A stretch of DNA of 64,000 nucleotides. Source: JAGVSZ01 sp963716855 (GTDB taxonomy: Bacteria; Pseudomonadota; Gammaproteobacteria; Burkholderiales; SG8-39). Location: assembly GCA_963716855.1 (NCBI GenBank), contig CAVQUV010000013.1:1-64000 (forward strand), given 5' to 3'. Under the pieces are notes generated by a model that saw nothing but the letters and a program-made list of their open reading frames with translations, was not told the origin of the DNA and searched no databases. A program made the translations under genes and the position numbers. Positions 17,918-27,118 of this stretch are shown here, piece by piece; positions within the stretch are counted from its first letter, which is position 1; every line of letters starts with the position of its first letter.

Positions 17918-19463
17918 CTATCGGCGCGCCGGGTGCTGCGGTTCGAACGCGTTGCCGAACACGTAGCTTCCGACGCTTCGCCCCTGCGCGATGCCGGCGG
18001 TCTTGTCGAACGCCCAGTGGATGCCGAGGTACATGCGGCTTTGCCCGTTCTCTTCCTCGGCCTCGGAGAGCGACGCGAACCGGCGCGGCACCCGCGGGCG
18101 CACGCTGCCGTTGGCGTCGATCGTTTCGCCGTTCAGCTCGTCCGACACGAAGCTGAACGCGATGCGGTCGGTGCGGTAGAACTCGCGCAGCACCTGGAAG
18201 AGCGCGCCGCCGAACCCGGCGTGCCCGGACGGATACGCCGGAAACGGCGGCGTGAAGTTCGGCCCGGCGAGGTTGCTTGCGGGCGCGCCGAGCGGCGCGA
18301 ACTTCGGGTCGCCCACCGTGGCCGGATTGTCGTCGCCTGCGCCGGTGGGCCCGGTTTCCACGTCGGCCTCGCGGATGCCGGTGACCGGACGCCAGTACTG
18401 ATAGAGATACTTCGACTCCCAGATCGCGACGCCGGCATCGGCCATCGCGGTGTTGACCAGCGCGAGGAGGCGGGCGAGCTCGACGACGCTGTGGCCGCGC
18501 GCCGACGCGATCGTCATCGCGATCTGGTTGTACAGGCGCGGCGGCGCACAGAGGCTCGGCGTGCCGTCGTACGCCCAGTAGATGCCGATCATCCGCTGGC
18601 GCTCGGTTCGCACGGTCGGCGTGGTCGTGCCGTCGCCGCCCACGCGCTTCACTTCCTCGAATGCCGCGGCGTAGGCCCGGCTGTCCAGCGCGGGCGGCGG
18701 CGGCGCCCGGAACTGCTCCGGTGACTTGAGGACAAACGGCCGCACCGTTCCCCAACGCGCGCCCAGCGCGAGCGGGATCTGGCTGATCGGATCCTGCCGC
18801 CACTTGCCCGGCGCGTCGCTGGTGACGAAATCCACTGCCGACCCGCGGCTCCGCGTGCTGCGACCCGTCGTTCGCCCGGAGCGCGAGGATCGCGGCGGCG
18901 GCCCGCCGTCCGAGCTCGATTCCGTTCGTCTTGGCGCGCGGAGCGGTCGTGCGGATCGCCTGCATGTCCTCGGCGAGCAGCGCGTCGAGGTCGGCGCGCT
19001 GGGACGGATAGAGCGCGACGAGCGCGTCGTGCGCCGCCTGCGCGATCGCGGCGTCCATCGAGGTCTCGGCCCGCGCGGGCGCGAGCCCGGTGTAGCTCCG
19101 GAACCCGCCGGCGATCGCGTTCACCGCGTCGAAGATCGCGATGTGGACGATCGCCATCGCGCGGCTCGATCGCCCGGGGCCGAGTTGCTCCCCGAAGACG
19201 CGCGCCTCGCCGGGCTGCACCGGCGTGTGGTCCAGCCCGCTCGCGTCGATGGCGACCTCGTTCCAGTAGCGGAGCCGGTTCAGCGTGTCGGCGCCGCGCC
19301 GCACCGGCCGCGGCACGTCGCGTAGCGCCGGGGCGCGGTGGAAGCGCGGCCCGAGCGCCTCGCGAACGCCGCCACCGAACCCCTGTTGCGACCACGCGGG
19401 CGCGGGGAAGAGCGCGACGACCGCCGAGACCGCGATGAGCAGTCCCGCAATTTGGCGGTTCAT
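17918..19463 (-). CDS. Vanadium-dependent haloperoxidase-like / PAP2-family protein (one frameshift)
   Basis: It starts at 19463 with a Sec signal (PAPAWSQ). The N-terminal helical domain contains LRYWNEVAIDASG and SRAMAIVHIAIFDAVNA, usual in exported VHPO-like proteins. The frame slips near 18840; the second frame carries KYLYQYWRPVTGIR, PAYPSGHAGFGGAL (oxyanion-binding Ser-Gly-His) and SRMYLGIHWAFDK (Arg with the axial His and Asp). These are the three vanadate/phosphate-binding blocks of the VHPO/PAP2 superfamily. About 515 residues. It is expected to be periplasmic and either oxidises halide with H2O2 or acts as an acid phosphatase. It lies 14 bp downstream of the di-haem gene on the same strand, so the two are probably one operon. 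Confidence 0.83.
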
Positions 19464-19477
19464 CGCGGCCACCGCCG

Positions 19478-20886
19478 CTATAGCGACCGCAGGAAGTTCA
19501 GCAGGTCCTGCTTGTCGCGCTCGCTACGGCCGTTGTAGTTGTTGATGACACCGTTCGCCTCCGACGCCGGATAGGTCTGGTTGGCCCCGCTCCTGTGCGC
19601 CTGGATCGCCTCGGCGAGGTCGTTGGTGCGCCCGTCATGGAGGAAGAAGATGCGCTGTCCGAGGCCCCACAGCGGCGCGGTCCGGAACTCGTCGCCGCTG
19701 GCTGCGCCCTGGCTGATGCCGTCCGCGAGCCCGGGCCCCATCGCGTGGAGCATCAGGTCCGAGAAGAGATTGACCGGCTTGCTACGCAGCGCCGACACGG
19801 TGGACATCTTGCTCGTGTAGAGCGTCGGGGTGTGGCACAGCGCGCAGCCGACGTTCTCGAAGACCTTCCTGCCGTTGGCGATCGAGGTCGTGCCGCCCGG
19901 CTTGTCAGGCGAGGGTGTCGGCGCGGCGGAGAACCGCATGAACAGCGTGAACAGCTCGATGGCTTGCCGGGCCTCAGCGCCGCTCGCCTCCCGGTCGTCT
20001 GTCACGGTGTCGTTCGGCACATTCGCGAACTGGCAAGTCGGGTTCTCGTCGCGCTCGTTCTGGAACGCATCGTTGGTGATCCCCATCTCGACGTTGTACG
20101 CCTCGCCCGAGAAGATCAGCAGCGACTTGTTCTGCGCCTTCCAGCCGAAGCGGGTGATCGTCCCGTCATTGCCGCTGCGGTTCATCTCCCCCGAGATGCT
20201 ACTGCTCGTCGAGGAGGTGCGGGTGCGGTTGAACCTGCCGCCGATGCCGAGCGCCGCCTTCTGCGGCGCCGCGGCGGCCTGGTTGGCGACGAGGTCGCTG
20301 TCCGAGATCTGCTCGATCAGCCCGAGGCCGAAAGTCGGCGTCGGGATGCGGAAGATCACGTTCTTGTTCCGGACCTGAGTTTCGAAGTCTTCCTGCTTGG
20401 CAGTGCAGCCGCTCGCGTCGCCGTGCCGTGGCCGTCGTTGCGGCCGCTGATGACGAACAGGGCGTGTACCCCGCCATCGGGCGTACCGTCGGCGTTGCGC
20501 ACGAAGCGCGCCTCGCGCACCGGTCCGTTCTTCGTGATGAAGGACGGAACCACGTTCCTGGCACCGTTATAGGTCGCAATAGCGACCTGCGGGTTCACGG
20601 CCGGGCTCGAGCCACCGTTTGCCGGCTGGAGGTGACAGCCTCCACAGCTGTCGAGGTTGAAGCGGGGTCCCAGACCGTCGGCGATGCCCTCCCTCTCTTC
20701 GAAGTCGGCAAGGCCGGCCACGAAAAACGCTTTCTGCGCGCTCGACAGCCCATCCAATGCGCCGCCTGCCCCCGCAGGCCCGCCACGGAGGCCGGGGTCG
20801 CGCGCAACGAACTGCGCGCTTGGCACGCCGATCAGGCCTACTGACAGCGCGACGAGGATCGCCGTCGCCAATGTTGTCTTGTTCAT
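19478..20886 (-). CDS. DUF1111 di-haem oxidoreductase / putative peroxidase (one frameshift)
   Basis: It starts at 20886 with AGGAGGAAGCCCAA before ATG and a Sec signal (SVGLIGVPSAQ). Haem site 1 is CGGCH, within the segment GLGPRFNLDSCGGCHLQPANG; haem site 2 is CALCH in FENVGCALCHTPTLYTS. The C-terminal half holds DGISQGAASGDEFRTAPLWGLGQR and FFLHDGR, family hallmarks of DUF1111 (MauG/CcpA-related). The reading frame slips near 20423 in a CACGGC run; the second frame continues without loss. About 468 residues, the usual length. It probably acts in the periplasm with H2O2 or as an electron-transfer partner. It is the first gene of the operon with the haloperoxidase. Confidence 0.85.
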
Positions 20887-21056
20887 TTGGGCTTCCTCCT
20901 TGCATCGAGCCTCCGGCTTTTCCCGGCCGGAAGAATCGGGAGACCGCCGCTGATTGCCCCGCTTGGGCCGTGCTTCTCGAATGGCAGGTCGGCACTGGGC
21001 GGTCCGTGCGATGGCACAATGACACATCGTCGCCTCTATGTCAATGTCATATATGC

Positions 21057-21072
21057 TGTCGGCATAACGACA
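21057..21072. promoter_or_regulatory. Short inverted repeat in divergent promoter region
   Basis: TGTCG and CGACA are separated by six bases, close to a cluster of further TGTCA/TGACA half-sites (21021-21050). The region lies between the divergent peroxidase operon and the hydratase gene, so it may be an operator. Weak evidence. Confidence 0.3.
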
Positions 21073-21172
21073 CCGCGGCCGCCCCGGTGCCCGCGGCGCA
21101 CGCCGGCACTTCGCGCCTCCGCGACCGGGGTTTCAATCCATAATCCCGCGCCGCCATCCGGGGGATCCGCAC

Positions 21173-21949
21173 GTGTACAAGCACCTGACGCTCGACGAGC
21201 GCGACGGCATCCTCGTCGCGCGCATGAACCGGCCGCGCGCGCGCAACGCGCTTTCCCTCGCGCTCATGCAGGAGCTCACCGATTTCGCGCTCGGCTGCGA
21301 GGCGCGCGACGCCGTGAGCGCGATCGTGCTCGCCGGCGGGCCCGACCATTTCTCCGCCGGCGCGGACCTGAAGGATCCGGATCGCTGGGACGCCGCGTCG
21401 AAGCCCCTGGGCGAGCAGCGCCGCATCGCGAATGCCGGCTACCGGATGTGCGCCGCGTGGGAGGCGATCCCGCAGGTCACGATCGCGGCGATCGAGGGGT
21501 ATGCGATCGGCGGCGGCATCGCGCTCGCGCTCGCGTGCGACTTCCGGATCGCCGCGGCGAACGCGTTCGTGAGCTTTCCCGAGATCAGCCTCGGCATGCC
21601 GCTGACCTGGGGAACAATCCACCGCCTCGTGCAGCTCACCGGCCCGGCCCGGGCGAAGCGCCTCGCGATCCTGTGCGAGCGCGTCCCTGCCGCCGAGGCG
21701 CGTGCGACGGGCCTCGTCGACGAGCTCACGCCTGCGGGCGGCGCGGAGGCGCGCGCGCACGAGATCGCGCGCGCGGCGGCCGCGATGCCTCAGGCCGCCG
21801 TCCGTCTCACCAAGGAGACGGCGAACGCCGCGGCGAACGCGCTCCTGCACCTCGGGTCGCACATGGAGGCGGAGCAGTTCGCCTTCCTCAATGCGAGCGA
21901 GGAAGGGCGCGTTGCCCGCGCCCGGTTCACGCAAAGGAAGAAGCCCTGA
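21173..21949 (+). CDS. Enoyl-CoA hydratase/isomerase family protein
   Basis: 258 residues from a GTG start. Crotonase landmarks are clear: RPRARNALSLALMQEL, ADHFSAGADLKD-type oxyanion segment 1 (here GGPDHFSAGADLKD), then IEGYAIGGGIALALACDFRIA with the second oxyanion glycine, followed by FPEISLGMPLTWGT. The catalytic Glu of classical hydratases normally lies in the last block (PE..LG); the E of FPEISLG is present, while the upstream Glu region is IAAIEGYAIGGG. The substrate is not predictable. The stop is five bases before the next ATG, so the two are co-translated. Confidence 0.88.
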   Translation: MYKHLTLDERDGILVARMNRPRARNALSLALMQELTDFALGCEARDAVSAIVLAGGPDHFSAGADLKDPDRWDAASKPLGEQRRIANAGYRMCAAWEAIPQVTIAAIEGYAIGGGIALALACDFRIAAANAFVSFPEISLGMPLTWGTIHRLVQLTGPARAKRLAILCERVPAAEARATGLVDELTPAGGAEARAHEIARAAAAMPQAAVRLTKETANAAANALLHLGSHMEAEQFAFLNASEEGRVARARFTQRKKP

Positions 21950-21954
21950 AGAAG

Positions 21955-23615
21955 ATGGCCGCCCGCGCACTCGCGAATCTCGAGAGGATCAAGGACGACT
22001 ATCGCGCCGGCAGCGCGCGGCGCAAGCTCGCGCTCCTGCGCAAGCTCGACCGCGCGCGACTGCGCACCGCCGGGCAGGTGGAGCGCCTGCACGAGGCGCT
22101 GTGCTTTCTGCGCGCCTATCCGGACGACGCGCGCGTTGCGGCGCGGGTCGAGCGCATGCTCCGCGGTTTCGCGCGCCGCGCCGATCTGCGGCGGCAGCGC
22201 GGGCGGCTCGCCGACAGCGGCATCGCGGGAACGACGATCCGCTACCGCTTCTTCTGGCCGACGGCGTGCTGGCTCGCGCACCGCTGGCCCGCGCAGTTCC
22301 GGCTGGACCGGAACGACGGCGTGGCCGGGGACAACATCGCGGGCGTCCTGCCGCTGCTCGTCACGCCCCCTGAAGCGCAGTGGCTGCGCGAGCGGGAGCC
22401 GGAAGGGTATGACGCGCTCGACGCGCTGCGCGGGCCCGCGACCGACGCGACCTGGCTCGTGCGCGGCGTCGAGTCGATGCCGGGCGACACCTTCACGCGC
22501 GAGTCGATCTACGACGGCCTGGACCCGAGCTGCGAGCTCTTACCCGGGCGCGACACCCCCACGCGGACGCTCGACCGGCATGTCGCGGCGCCCGCGGCGT
22601 TTCGCACCGCGCCGCTGCGGCGCGCCCGGCCGGCGCTGCGCGAGGAAATCCGGCGCCCGCCGCGCGCGGTGCGCGTGCTGGGGCCGAAGGAGGGCGAACG
22701 CATCGTCGAGCTTGCCCGCGGCGCGATGATCACGCGCCAGCGCGACCTGGACGCATTCGCCTACGGCGACGCGCGCGACGTGCGCATCGTGGACGACGGC
22801 CACGGCCTCGCTTTCGCGCTCGTCGGAGTGGTGCCCGAACGCCGGACGCTGCTCGCGGCGATCTACGGCGCGCTGACGCTCCAGAACGGCGTGCCGATCG
22901 GCTACTCGCAGCTCGACGTGATCGCGGGCACCGCCGCGGTCTCGTTCAACACCTTTCCGACGTTCCGCGGCGGCGAGGCGGCGTACGCGTTCGCCCGCCT
23001 GCTCGCGCTGGCGCGGCACCTGTTCGGCGCCACCTCGTTCAGCATCGAGCCGTATCAGCTCGGCGAAGGCAATAAGGAGGGCATCGAGTCCGGGGCGTGG
23101 TGGTTCTATTACAAGATGGGCTTCCGTCCGCGCGCGGCACCGGCGCGGCGGATCGCGCGGCGCGAGCTCGAACGCCTGCAGGCGAACGCGCGCTATCGGT
23201 CGTCAGCGGCGACGCTGCGCAAGCTTGCGGCGTGGCACGTCTTCTCTCGACCTCGACCCGGCGCGGCCGCGCGGCCTGCCGCCGGTTGCCACACGTCGGC
23301 GAGCACGCCGCCGGAGTGGTCGCGCGGCGTCGCGCGGAGGACCGCGGCGCGGGGCTCGACGCGGCGAGCCTCGAACTCATGCGGCTCACGGGGCTGCGCT
23401 CGCTCCGGGGGTCTACGCGCGACGAGCGCGTCGCCTGGCGGCGCTGGAGCCCGTTCGTGCTCGCTCTTCCGGGGATCTCCCGCTGGAGCGCTGCCGATCG
23501 ACGTGCGCTGGCGGACGTCGTCCTGGCCAAAGGCGGGCGCCGGGAGAGCGACTTCGCGGCGCGCTTCGACGCACATCCGAAGCTCGCAAGTGCGCTGTTC
23601 GCGGGAAGACGCTAG
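21955..23615 (+). CDS. Uncharacterised ~550-residue protein with GNAT-like C-terminal motif (frameshifted)
   Basis: It starts at the ATG at 21955, five bases after the hydratase stop. The first 420 residues are one frame: a basic N-terminal helical region (RRKLALLRKLDRARL), TIRYRFFWPTACWLAHRWP, ESIYDGLDPSCELLPG, then a beta-rich part. The segment FPTFRGGEAAYAFARLLALA...NKEGIESGAWWFYYKMGFRP has the R..G...A/A..Y.K.GF pattern of an acetyltransferase core, but the typical acetyl-CoA loop is not exact. The frame slips near 23240 and homologous-looking sequence continues (GLDAASLELMRLTGL, WRRWSPFVLALPGI) to 23615. I do not recognise the family. Its tight link to an enoyl-CoA hydratase suggests acyl metabolism, as inference only. 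Confidence 0.65.
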
Positions 23616-23709
23616 CCGCCGCTCACTTATCGGCTGCCCGCGCGCTCCGGGCCGACGAATTCTTGACGTGCCTCAACACGGATCGCGGGCGAAGGTCCAT
23701 GCTGTTATT

Positions 23710-23724
23710 GGAGCGTAATGCTCC
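23710..23724 (+). promoter_or_regulatory. Small hairpin in the hsp20 leader
   Basis: GGAGC, a GTAAT loop and GCTCC lie 27 bases upstream of the hsp20 ATG and just before the AAAGGAGGT ribosome site. The GCTCC arm could alternatively pair with GGAG of the ribosome site. This is a possible thermosensing leader, weakly supported. Confidence 0.3.
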
Positions 23725-23751
23725 GAACGGTAGGGCGAAAGGAGGTGTGTC

Positions 23752-24177
23752 ATGAGAGAACTCACCCGCTTCGAACCGCTGTTCACTGAGCCTTTCGAGG
23801 GCATGTTCCGGCGGATGCTCAAGCCGGTGCGTTGGGAATTCGAAGGGCTGCCGACGGACATCCGGATCGACGTCCAGGAGAGCGACAATGCTTATGTCGT
23901 CAAGGCCGACCTCCCAGGCGTGAAGAAGGATGACATTCGGGTCGAGATCGACGGCGACGTGGTGACCATCAGTGCCGAGGCCCGGGAAGAGAAGGAAGTG
24001 AAGGAGCAGGGCAAGGTGATCCGCAGCGAGCGGTATCGCGGCGCGCTCCAACGCAGCTTCTCGCTCGGACACGAGGTCGACGAGTCCGCGGCCGCAGCGA
24101 AGCTCACCGACGGCACCCTCGAGCTGACGTTGCCCAAGAAGGCGACGAGCGCAGCGAAGAAGCTGACGATCCAGTAG
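23752..24177 (+). CDS. Hsp20/alpha-crystallin family small heat-shock protein
   Basis: 141 residues with one of the strongest ribosome sites of the window (AAAGGAGGT, spacing 5). The N-terminal arm (FEPLFTEPFEGMFRRML) leads to an alpha-crystallin domain from about residue 40: DIRIDVQESDNAYVVKADLPGVKKDDIRVEIDGD (read in order), SERYRGALQRSFSLGHEVDE and the C-terminal LTLPKKATSAAKKLTIQ. The family's I-x-I/V tail motif is only partial (LTIQ). It is an ATP-independent holdase chaperone in the cytoplasm. Heat control would be expected. Convergent with the cold-shock gene. Confidence 0.93.
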   Translation: MRELTRFEPLFTEPFEGMFRRMLKPVRWEFEGLPTDIRIDVQESDNAYVVKADLPGVKKDDIRVEIDGDVVTISAEAREEKEVKEQGKVIRSERYRGALQRSFSLGHEVDESAAAAKLTDGTLELTLPKKATSAAKKLTIQ

Positions 24178-24194
24178 GGATCGGCGGTGAAGAC

Positions 24195-24266
24195 GGGCGG
24201 CCGCAAGGGCCGCCCGGAAACGGCGGGGCCGATCGGCCCCGGCAGGCCCGCATCGCGCGGGCCTGC
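24195..24266. terminator. Three tandem hairpins between convergent hsp20 and csp genes
   Basis: Three stems follow one another: GGGCGGCC/GGCCGCCC (24195-24215), the 16-base palindrome 24225-24240, and GCAGGCCCG/CGGGCCTGC (24242-24266). They sit between two genes ending face to face and probably terminate both. Confidence 0.7.
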
Positions 24267-24271
24267 GCCCT

Positions 24272-24475
24272 TTAGAGGGGCTTGATCGCGGACGCCTGCT
24301 TGCCCTTGGCGCCCTGCGTGACCTCGAACGAGACGCGCTGGTTTTCCTTGAGCGTCTTGAAGCCCGAGCCCTGGATCTGGGAGAAATGCGCGAAGAGGTC
24401 CTCGCCGCCGTCGTCGGGCTTGATGAAGCCGAAGCCTTTCGCGTCGTTGAACCATTTCACGATGCCTGTACTCAT
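24272..24475 (-). CDS. Cold-shock protein (CspA family)
   Basis: 67 residues, the standard single cold-shock domain. It begins MSTGIVKWFNDAKGFGFI, with RNP1 KGFGFI and RNP2 DLFAHFS, and ends in KQASAIKPL. The frame stays open upstream to 24664, but only the ATG at 24475 gives the conserved family N terminus, with an AAGGAA-type ribosome site. It is an RNA/ssDNA-binding chaperone in the cytoplasm. About 290 bp without genes lie upstream, leaving room for the long structured 5' leader typical of cold-inducible csp mRNAs. Confidence 0.95.
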   Translation of the reverse strand: MSTGIVKWFNDAKGFGFIKPDDGGEDLFAHFSQIQGSGFKTLKENQRVSFEVTQGAKGKQASAIKPL

Positions 24476-24768
24476 GTCTTGCTTTCCTTGATAAAAATGG
24501 ATCGATAGCAGGCGATCCGGCCTGCACGGCAGAACTTCAAGGGAAGAGACGTTAGACCGAGAGGCACCGTGCTCGAATGGCGCGGGGACGACTGACCAGA
24601 GCGGCTTTCGCTGCTTGAGAATCCTGTGGGCGCCCTTATACCCGGGGGGGCCGGGTCGGGTCAAGCGGTTTTTCCCCGGAGGCGGCCGGGACCGGTGCGG
24701 CGCGCGGATTTCCGGGATCGGCTCTAGAATCGTCGCGCCGCCGTCCCCAACTCGAGGAGTCGCGCTTC

Positions 24769-25110
24769 GTGGCCATGGACCTGGACGATCTCGTGGTGCT
24801 GGAGGACCAGACGCTCGGTCCCGACGAGGAATCGCTGCTCGAGCTCGTGTTCCCCGAGAGCTTCTACGTGGTCGGCACGGAGGGCAACTACCTCACGACC
24901 GTCAACAACCTGGAGCTCTTCCAGCGCGTCGTCGAGCTCATCGACAAGGACACCGATCTCGACGACCCGGCCTTCCGCGAGGAAGTCGACGTGATCCTCG
25001 AAGAGTCGGACGATCTCGCGCAGGAGGACTACGACGAGGCCGTCGAGCGCGACATCGGCGACGCGGACGAGGACTTCGAGGAGGAGAAGGAAGACGACCG
25101 GGAGCGCTGA
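24769..25110 (+). CDS. Small highly acidic protein of unknown function
   Basis: 113 residues from a GTG at 24769, nine bases after GAGGAG; an ATG two codons later is a possible alternative. The N-terminal half is mixed alpha/beta (LDDLVVLEDQTLG, LLELVFPESFYVVGTEGNYLTTVNNLELFQRVVEL). The C-terminal 45 residues are almost only Asp and Glu with a few hydrophobic positions, ending in a charged tail. No signal peptide. The strong acidity may reflect a partner with a basic surface. Not recognised. Confidence 0.65.
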   Translation: MAMDLDDLVVLEDQTLGPDEESLLELVFPESFYVVGTEGNYLTTVNNLELFQRVVELIDKDTDLDDPAFREEVDVILEESDDLAQEDYDEAVERDIGDADEDFEEEKEDDRER

Positions 25111-25161
25111 GTACGCGCATCCCGCAGGCTCCCGAAGCGCTGGCAGACACCGCGCGTCGCC

Positions 25162-25599
25162 TCAGCCCGACGCAGTGACGATCCCCTCCGCCCAGTCGAG
25201 CACACGCTGCACGCGCGGGACGAGCAGCGCGCGCGCCTCGCGGTAGTCGAGCCAGCGGTACTCGTGGTGCTCCGGGCGGCCGAGCTCGGGGCTCACCTGT
25301 AAATGCACTTCGCCCGAAGGGCTTTCGGCGACGTAGTAGCGCGCCACCTTGCCGCGTGCATAGGGCTCCGTCTCGCAGAACGCCTCGCCCCAGCGGAATT
25401 CGAGCGCGGCGAGCCCGGATTCTTCGGCGACCTCGCGCACAGCTGCGTCGCGCGGACGCTCGCCCGCCTCGACGACGCCCTTCGGGAAGTCCCAGTGGCG
25501 GAACGCGCGCAGCAGGAGGTAGCGCCACGCGCCGCCTTGTCGTCGCACGACGACGACACCCGCCGAGAGTCGCGGCGCGCGATCGTGATCTTTTGTCAC
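25162..25599 (-). CDS. Nudix hydrolase (Ap4A-hydrolase-like)
   Basis: 145 residues. It holds a perfect 23-residue Nudix box at 41-63: Gly41, Glu47, then REVAEE at 55-60 and GL at 62-63. The N terminus (LSAGVVVVRR, RYLLLRAFRHWDFPKG) matches bis(5'-nucleosyl)-tetraphosphatase-like Nudix proteins, where WDFPKG precedes the box. The C-terminal EYRWLDYREARALL is also usual for them. It likely hydrolyses dinucleoside polyphosphates or other nucleoside diphosphate derivatives in the cytoplasm. It is divergent from the phosphatase-superfamily gene 85 bp away. Confidence 0.88.
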   Translation of the reverse strand: MTKDHDRAPRLSAGVVVVRRQGGAWRYLLLRAFRHWDFPKGVVEAGERPRDAAVREVAEESGLAALEFRWGEAFCETEPYARGKVARYYVAESPSGEVHLQVSPELGRPEHHEYRWLDYREARALLVPRVQRVLDWAEGIVTASG

Positions 25600-25684
25600 A
25601 CGAGATGGCTCTGCGTCACGCGGCTATGCTAACTTCGCTCCAGGGCGAGAAGCCGAAAGAAGAAAGAACGCAGTCGAAGGACCA

Positions 25685-26842
25685 GTGAGGCCCGATTACC
25701 ACGGCGGCAGCATCGTCAACCTGATGGCGTCCATCGTGACGGCATTCGGCGGGCGGAGCGACTACGAATTCGCGCGGGACCTCGCGCCCGCCGAGATCGC
25801 GTCCGCGCGCAACGTCGTGCTGATCGTGGTCGACGGCCTCGGCCATCGACATCTCGCCCGCGCGCGCCCGGGCGGCGCGCTGCACGGCGCCCTGCGCGCG
25901 AGCCTCACCTCGACCTTCCCCTCGACGACGGCCGCGGCAATCACGACTTTCATGACCGGCCTCGCGCCGCAGGCGCACGGCCTCACCGGCTGGCACATGT
26001 ACTTCCGCGAGATCGGCGCGGTGCTCGCGGTGCTGCCTTTCCGCCCGCGGCACGGCGGTCCGTCGCTCGTCGCGAGCGGCGGCGTCACGCCGGCCGAGCT
26101 CCTCGGTCATGCGCCGGTCGCCGACCTGCTCGACGCCGCCACGTTCGTGGTGTCGCCCGCGGCGATCGTGGAGTCCGACTTCAACCGCGCGGTGTCGGGA
26201 CGCGCGCGTCGCATCGGGTACGCCCGGATCGACGAGATGTTCGCAGCGGTGCGCGATGTCGTGTCCACCGGCACGGAGCGCAATTACATCTACGCGTACT
26301 ACTCCGAGATCGACTCGCTCGCGCACGCGCACGGCGTCGCGTCGGATCCGGTCGGGGCGGAGGTCGCGCGCGTCGACGCGGCCTTCGGGCGGTTCCTGGA
26401 CGAGATCGCGGGCACCGACACGCTCGTGATCGCCACCGCCGACCACGGGTTCGTCGATACGCGCCCCGACACCGTGGTCGAGCTCGACGACCATCCGGAG
26501 CTCGCGGCGACGCTCGCGCTGCCGCTCTGCGGCGAGCCGCGGGTCGCGTACTGCTACGTGCGGCCGGGCGAGGGCGCCCGCTTCGAGCGCTACGTCGAGT
26601 CCCGGCTCGGCCATTGCGCGACGCTCGGCGCGAGCGCCGATCTCCTCGCCGCGGGCTGGTTCGGGCCCGGCGCGCCGCATCCCCGCCTCGCCGAGCGCAT
26701 CGGCGACTACATCCTCGTCATGAAGGACCGCTACGCGATCCGCGACGTCCTGCCCGGCGAGCGCCGTCACGCGCAGATCGGCGTGCACGGCGGCACGAGC
26801 GAGGACGAGATGCTCGTCCCGCTCGTCGTCGCGCGGCGCTGA
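25685..26842 (+). CDS. Alkaline-phosphatase-superfamily phosphodiesterase (NPP-like)
   Basis: 385 residues from a GTG start. Superfamily metal motifs appear in order: NVVLIVVDGLGHRHL (Asp), TSTFPSTTAAAITTFMTG (the nucleophile Thr in the PSTT segment), YYSEIDSLAHAHG (Asp and His), IATADHGF (Asp-His) and a C-terminal HGGTSEDEMLVPLV (His). These six ligands predict a two-zinc active site as in nucleotide pyrophosphatases/phosphodiesterases and phosphoglycerate-mutase-like enzymes. No signal peptide is visible, so it is probably cytoplasmic. The substrate is unknown. Confidence 0.82.
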   Translation: MRPDYHGGSIVNLMASIVTAFGGRSDYEFARDLAPAEIASARNVVLIVVDGLGHRHLARARPGGALHGALRASLTSTFPSTTAAAITTFMTGLAPQAHGLTGWHMYFREIGAVLAVLPFRPRHGGPSLVASGGVTPAELLGHAPVADLLDAATFVVSPAAIVESDFNRAVSGRARRIGYARIDEMFAAVRDVVSTGTERNYIYAYYSEIDSLAHAHGVASDPVGAEVARVDAAFGRFLDEIAGTDTLVIATADHGFVDTRPDTVVELDDHPELAATLALPLCGEPRVAYCYVRPGEGARFERYVESRLGHCATLGASADLLAAGWFGPGAPHPRLAERIGDYILVMKDRYAIRDVLPGERRHAQIGVHGGTSEDEMLVPLVVARR

Positions 26843-27118
26843 CGCGTCGCGGTCAGGCGGACGCCGTCTCCGGCGTCGCCGCGGGCGCCACGAGGGCCAG
26901 CCGTCCGCGGTGCGGCTCGTTGCGGGCGCTTGCCGCCTCCCCGAGCGCGCGCAAGCCGGCCGGCGCGCCGCCCGATAGCCCCGTTCGTCGGCGCGTCCCA
27001 TCCGCCCGGCCGATGCGTGGGGAGGGGCTGCGGGCCGCTGCTAGACTAGGCCCCGAGGCTCGCGCGGGGCCGCCCGCCGTCCTGCCCCGCCGCTCACCAA
27101 CGGCCCGCGGAGGAGACC

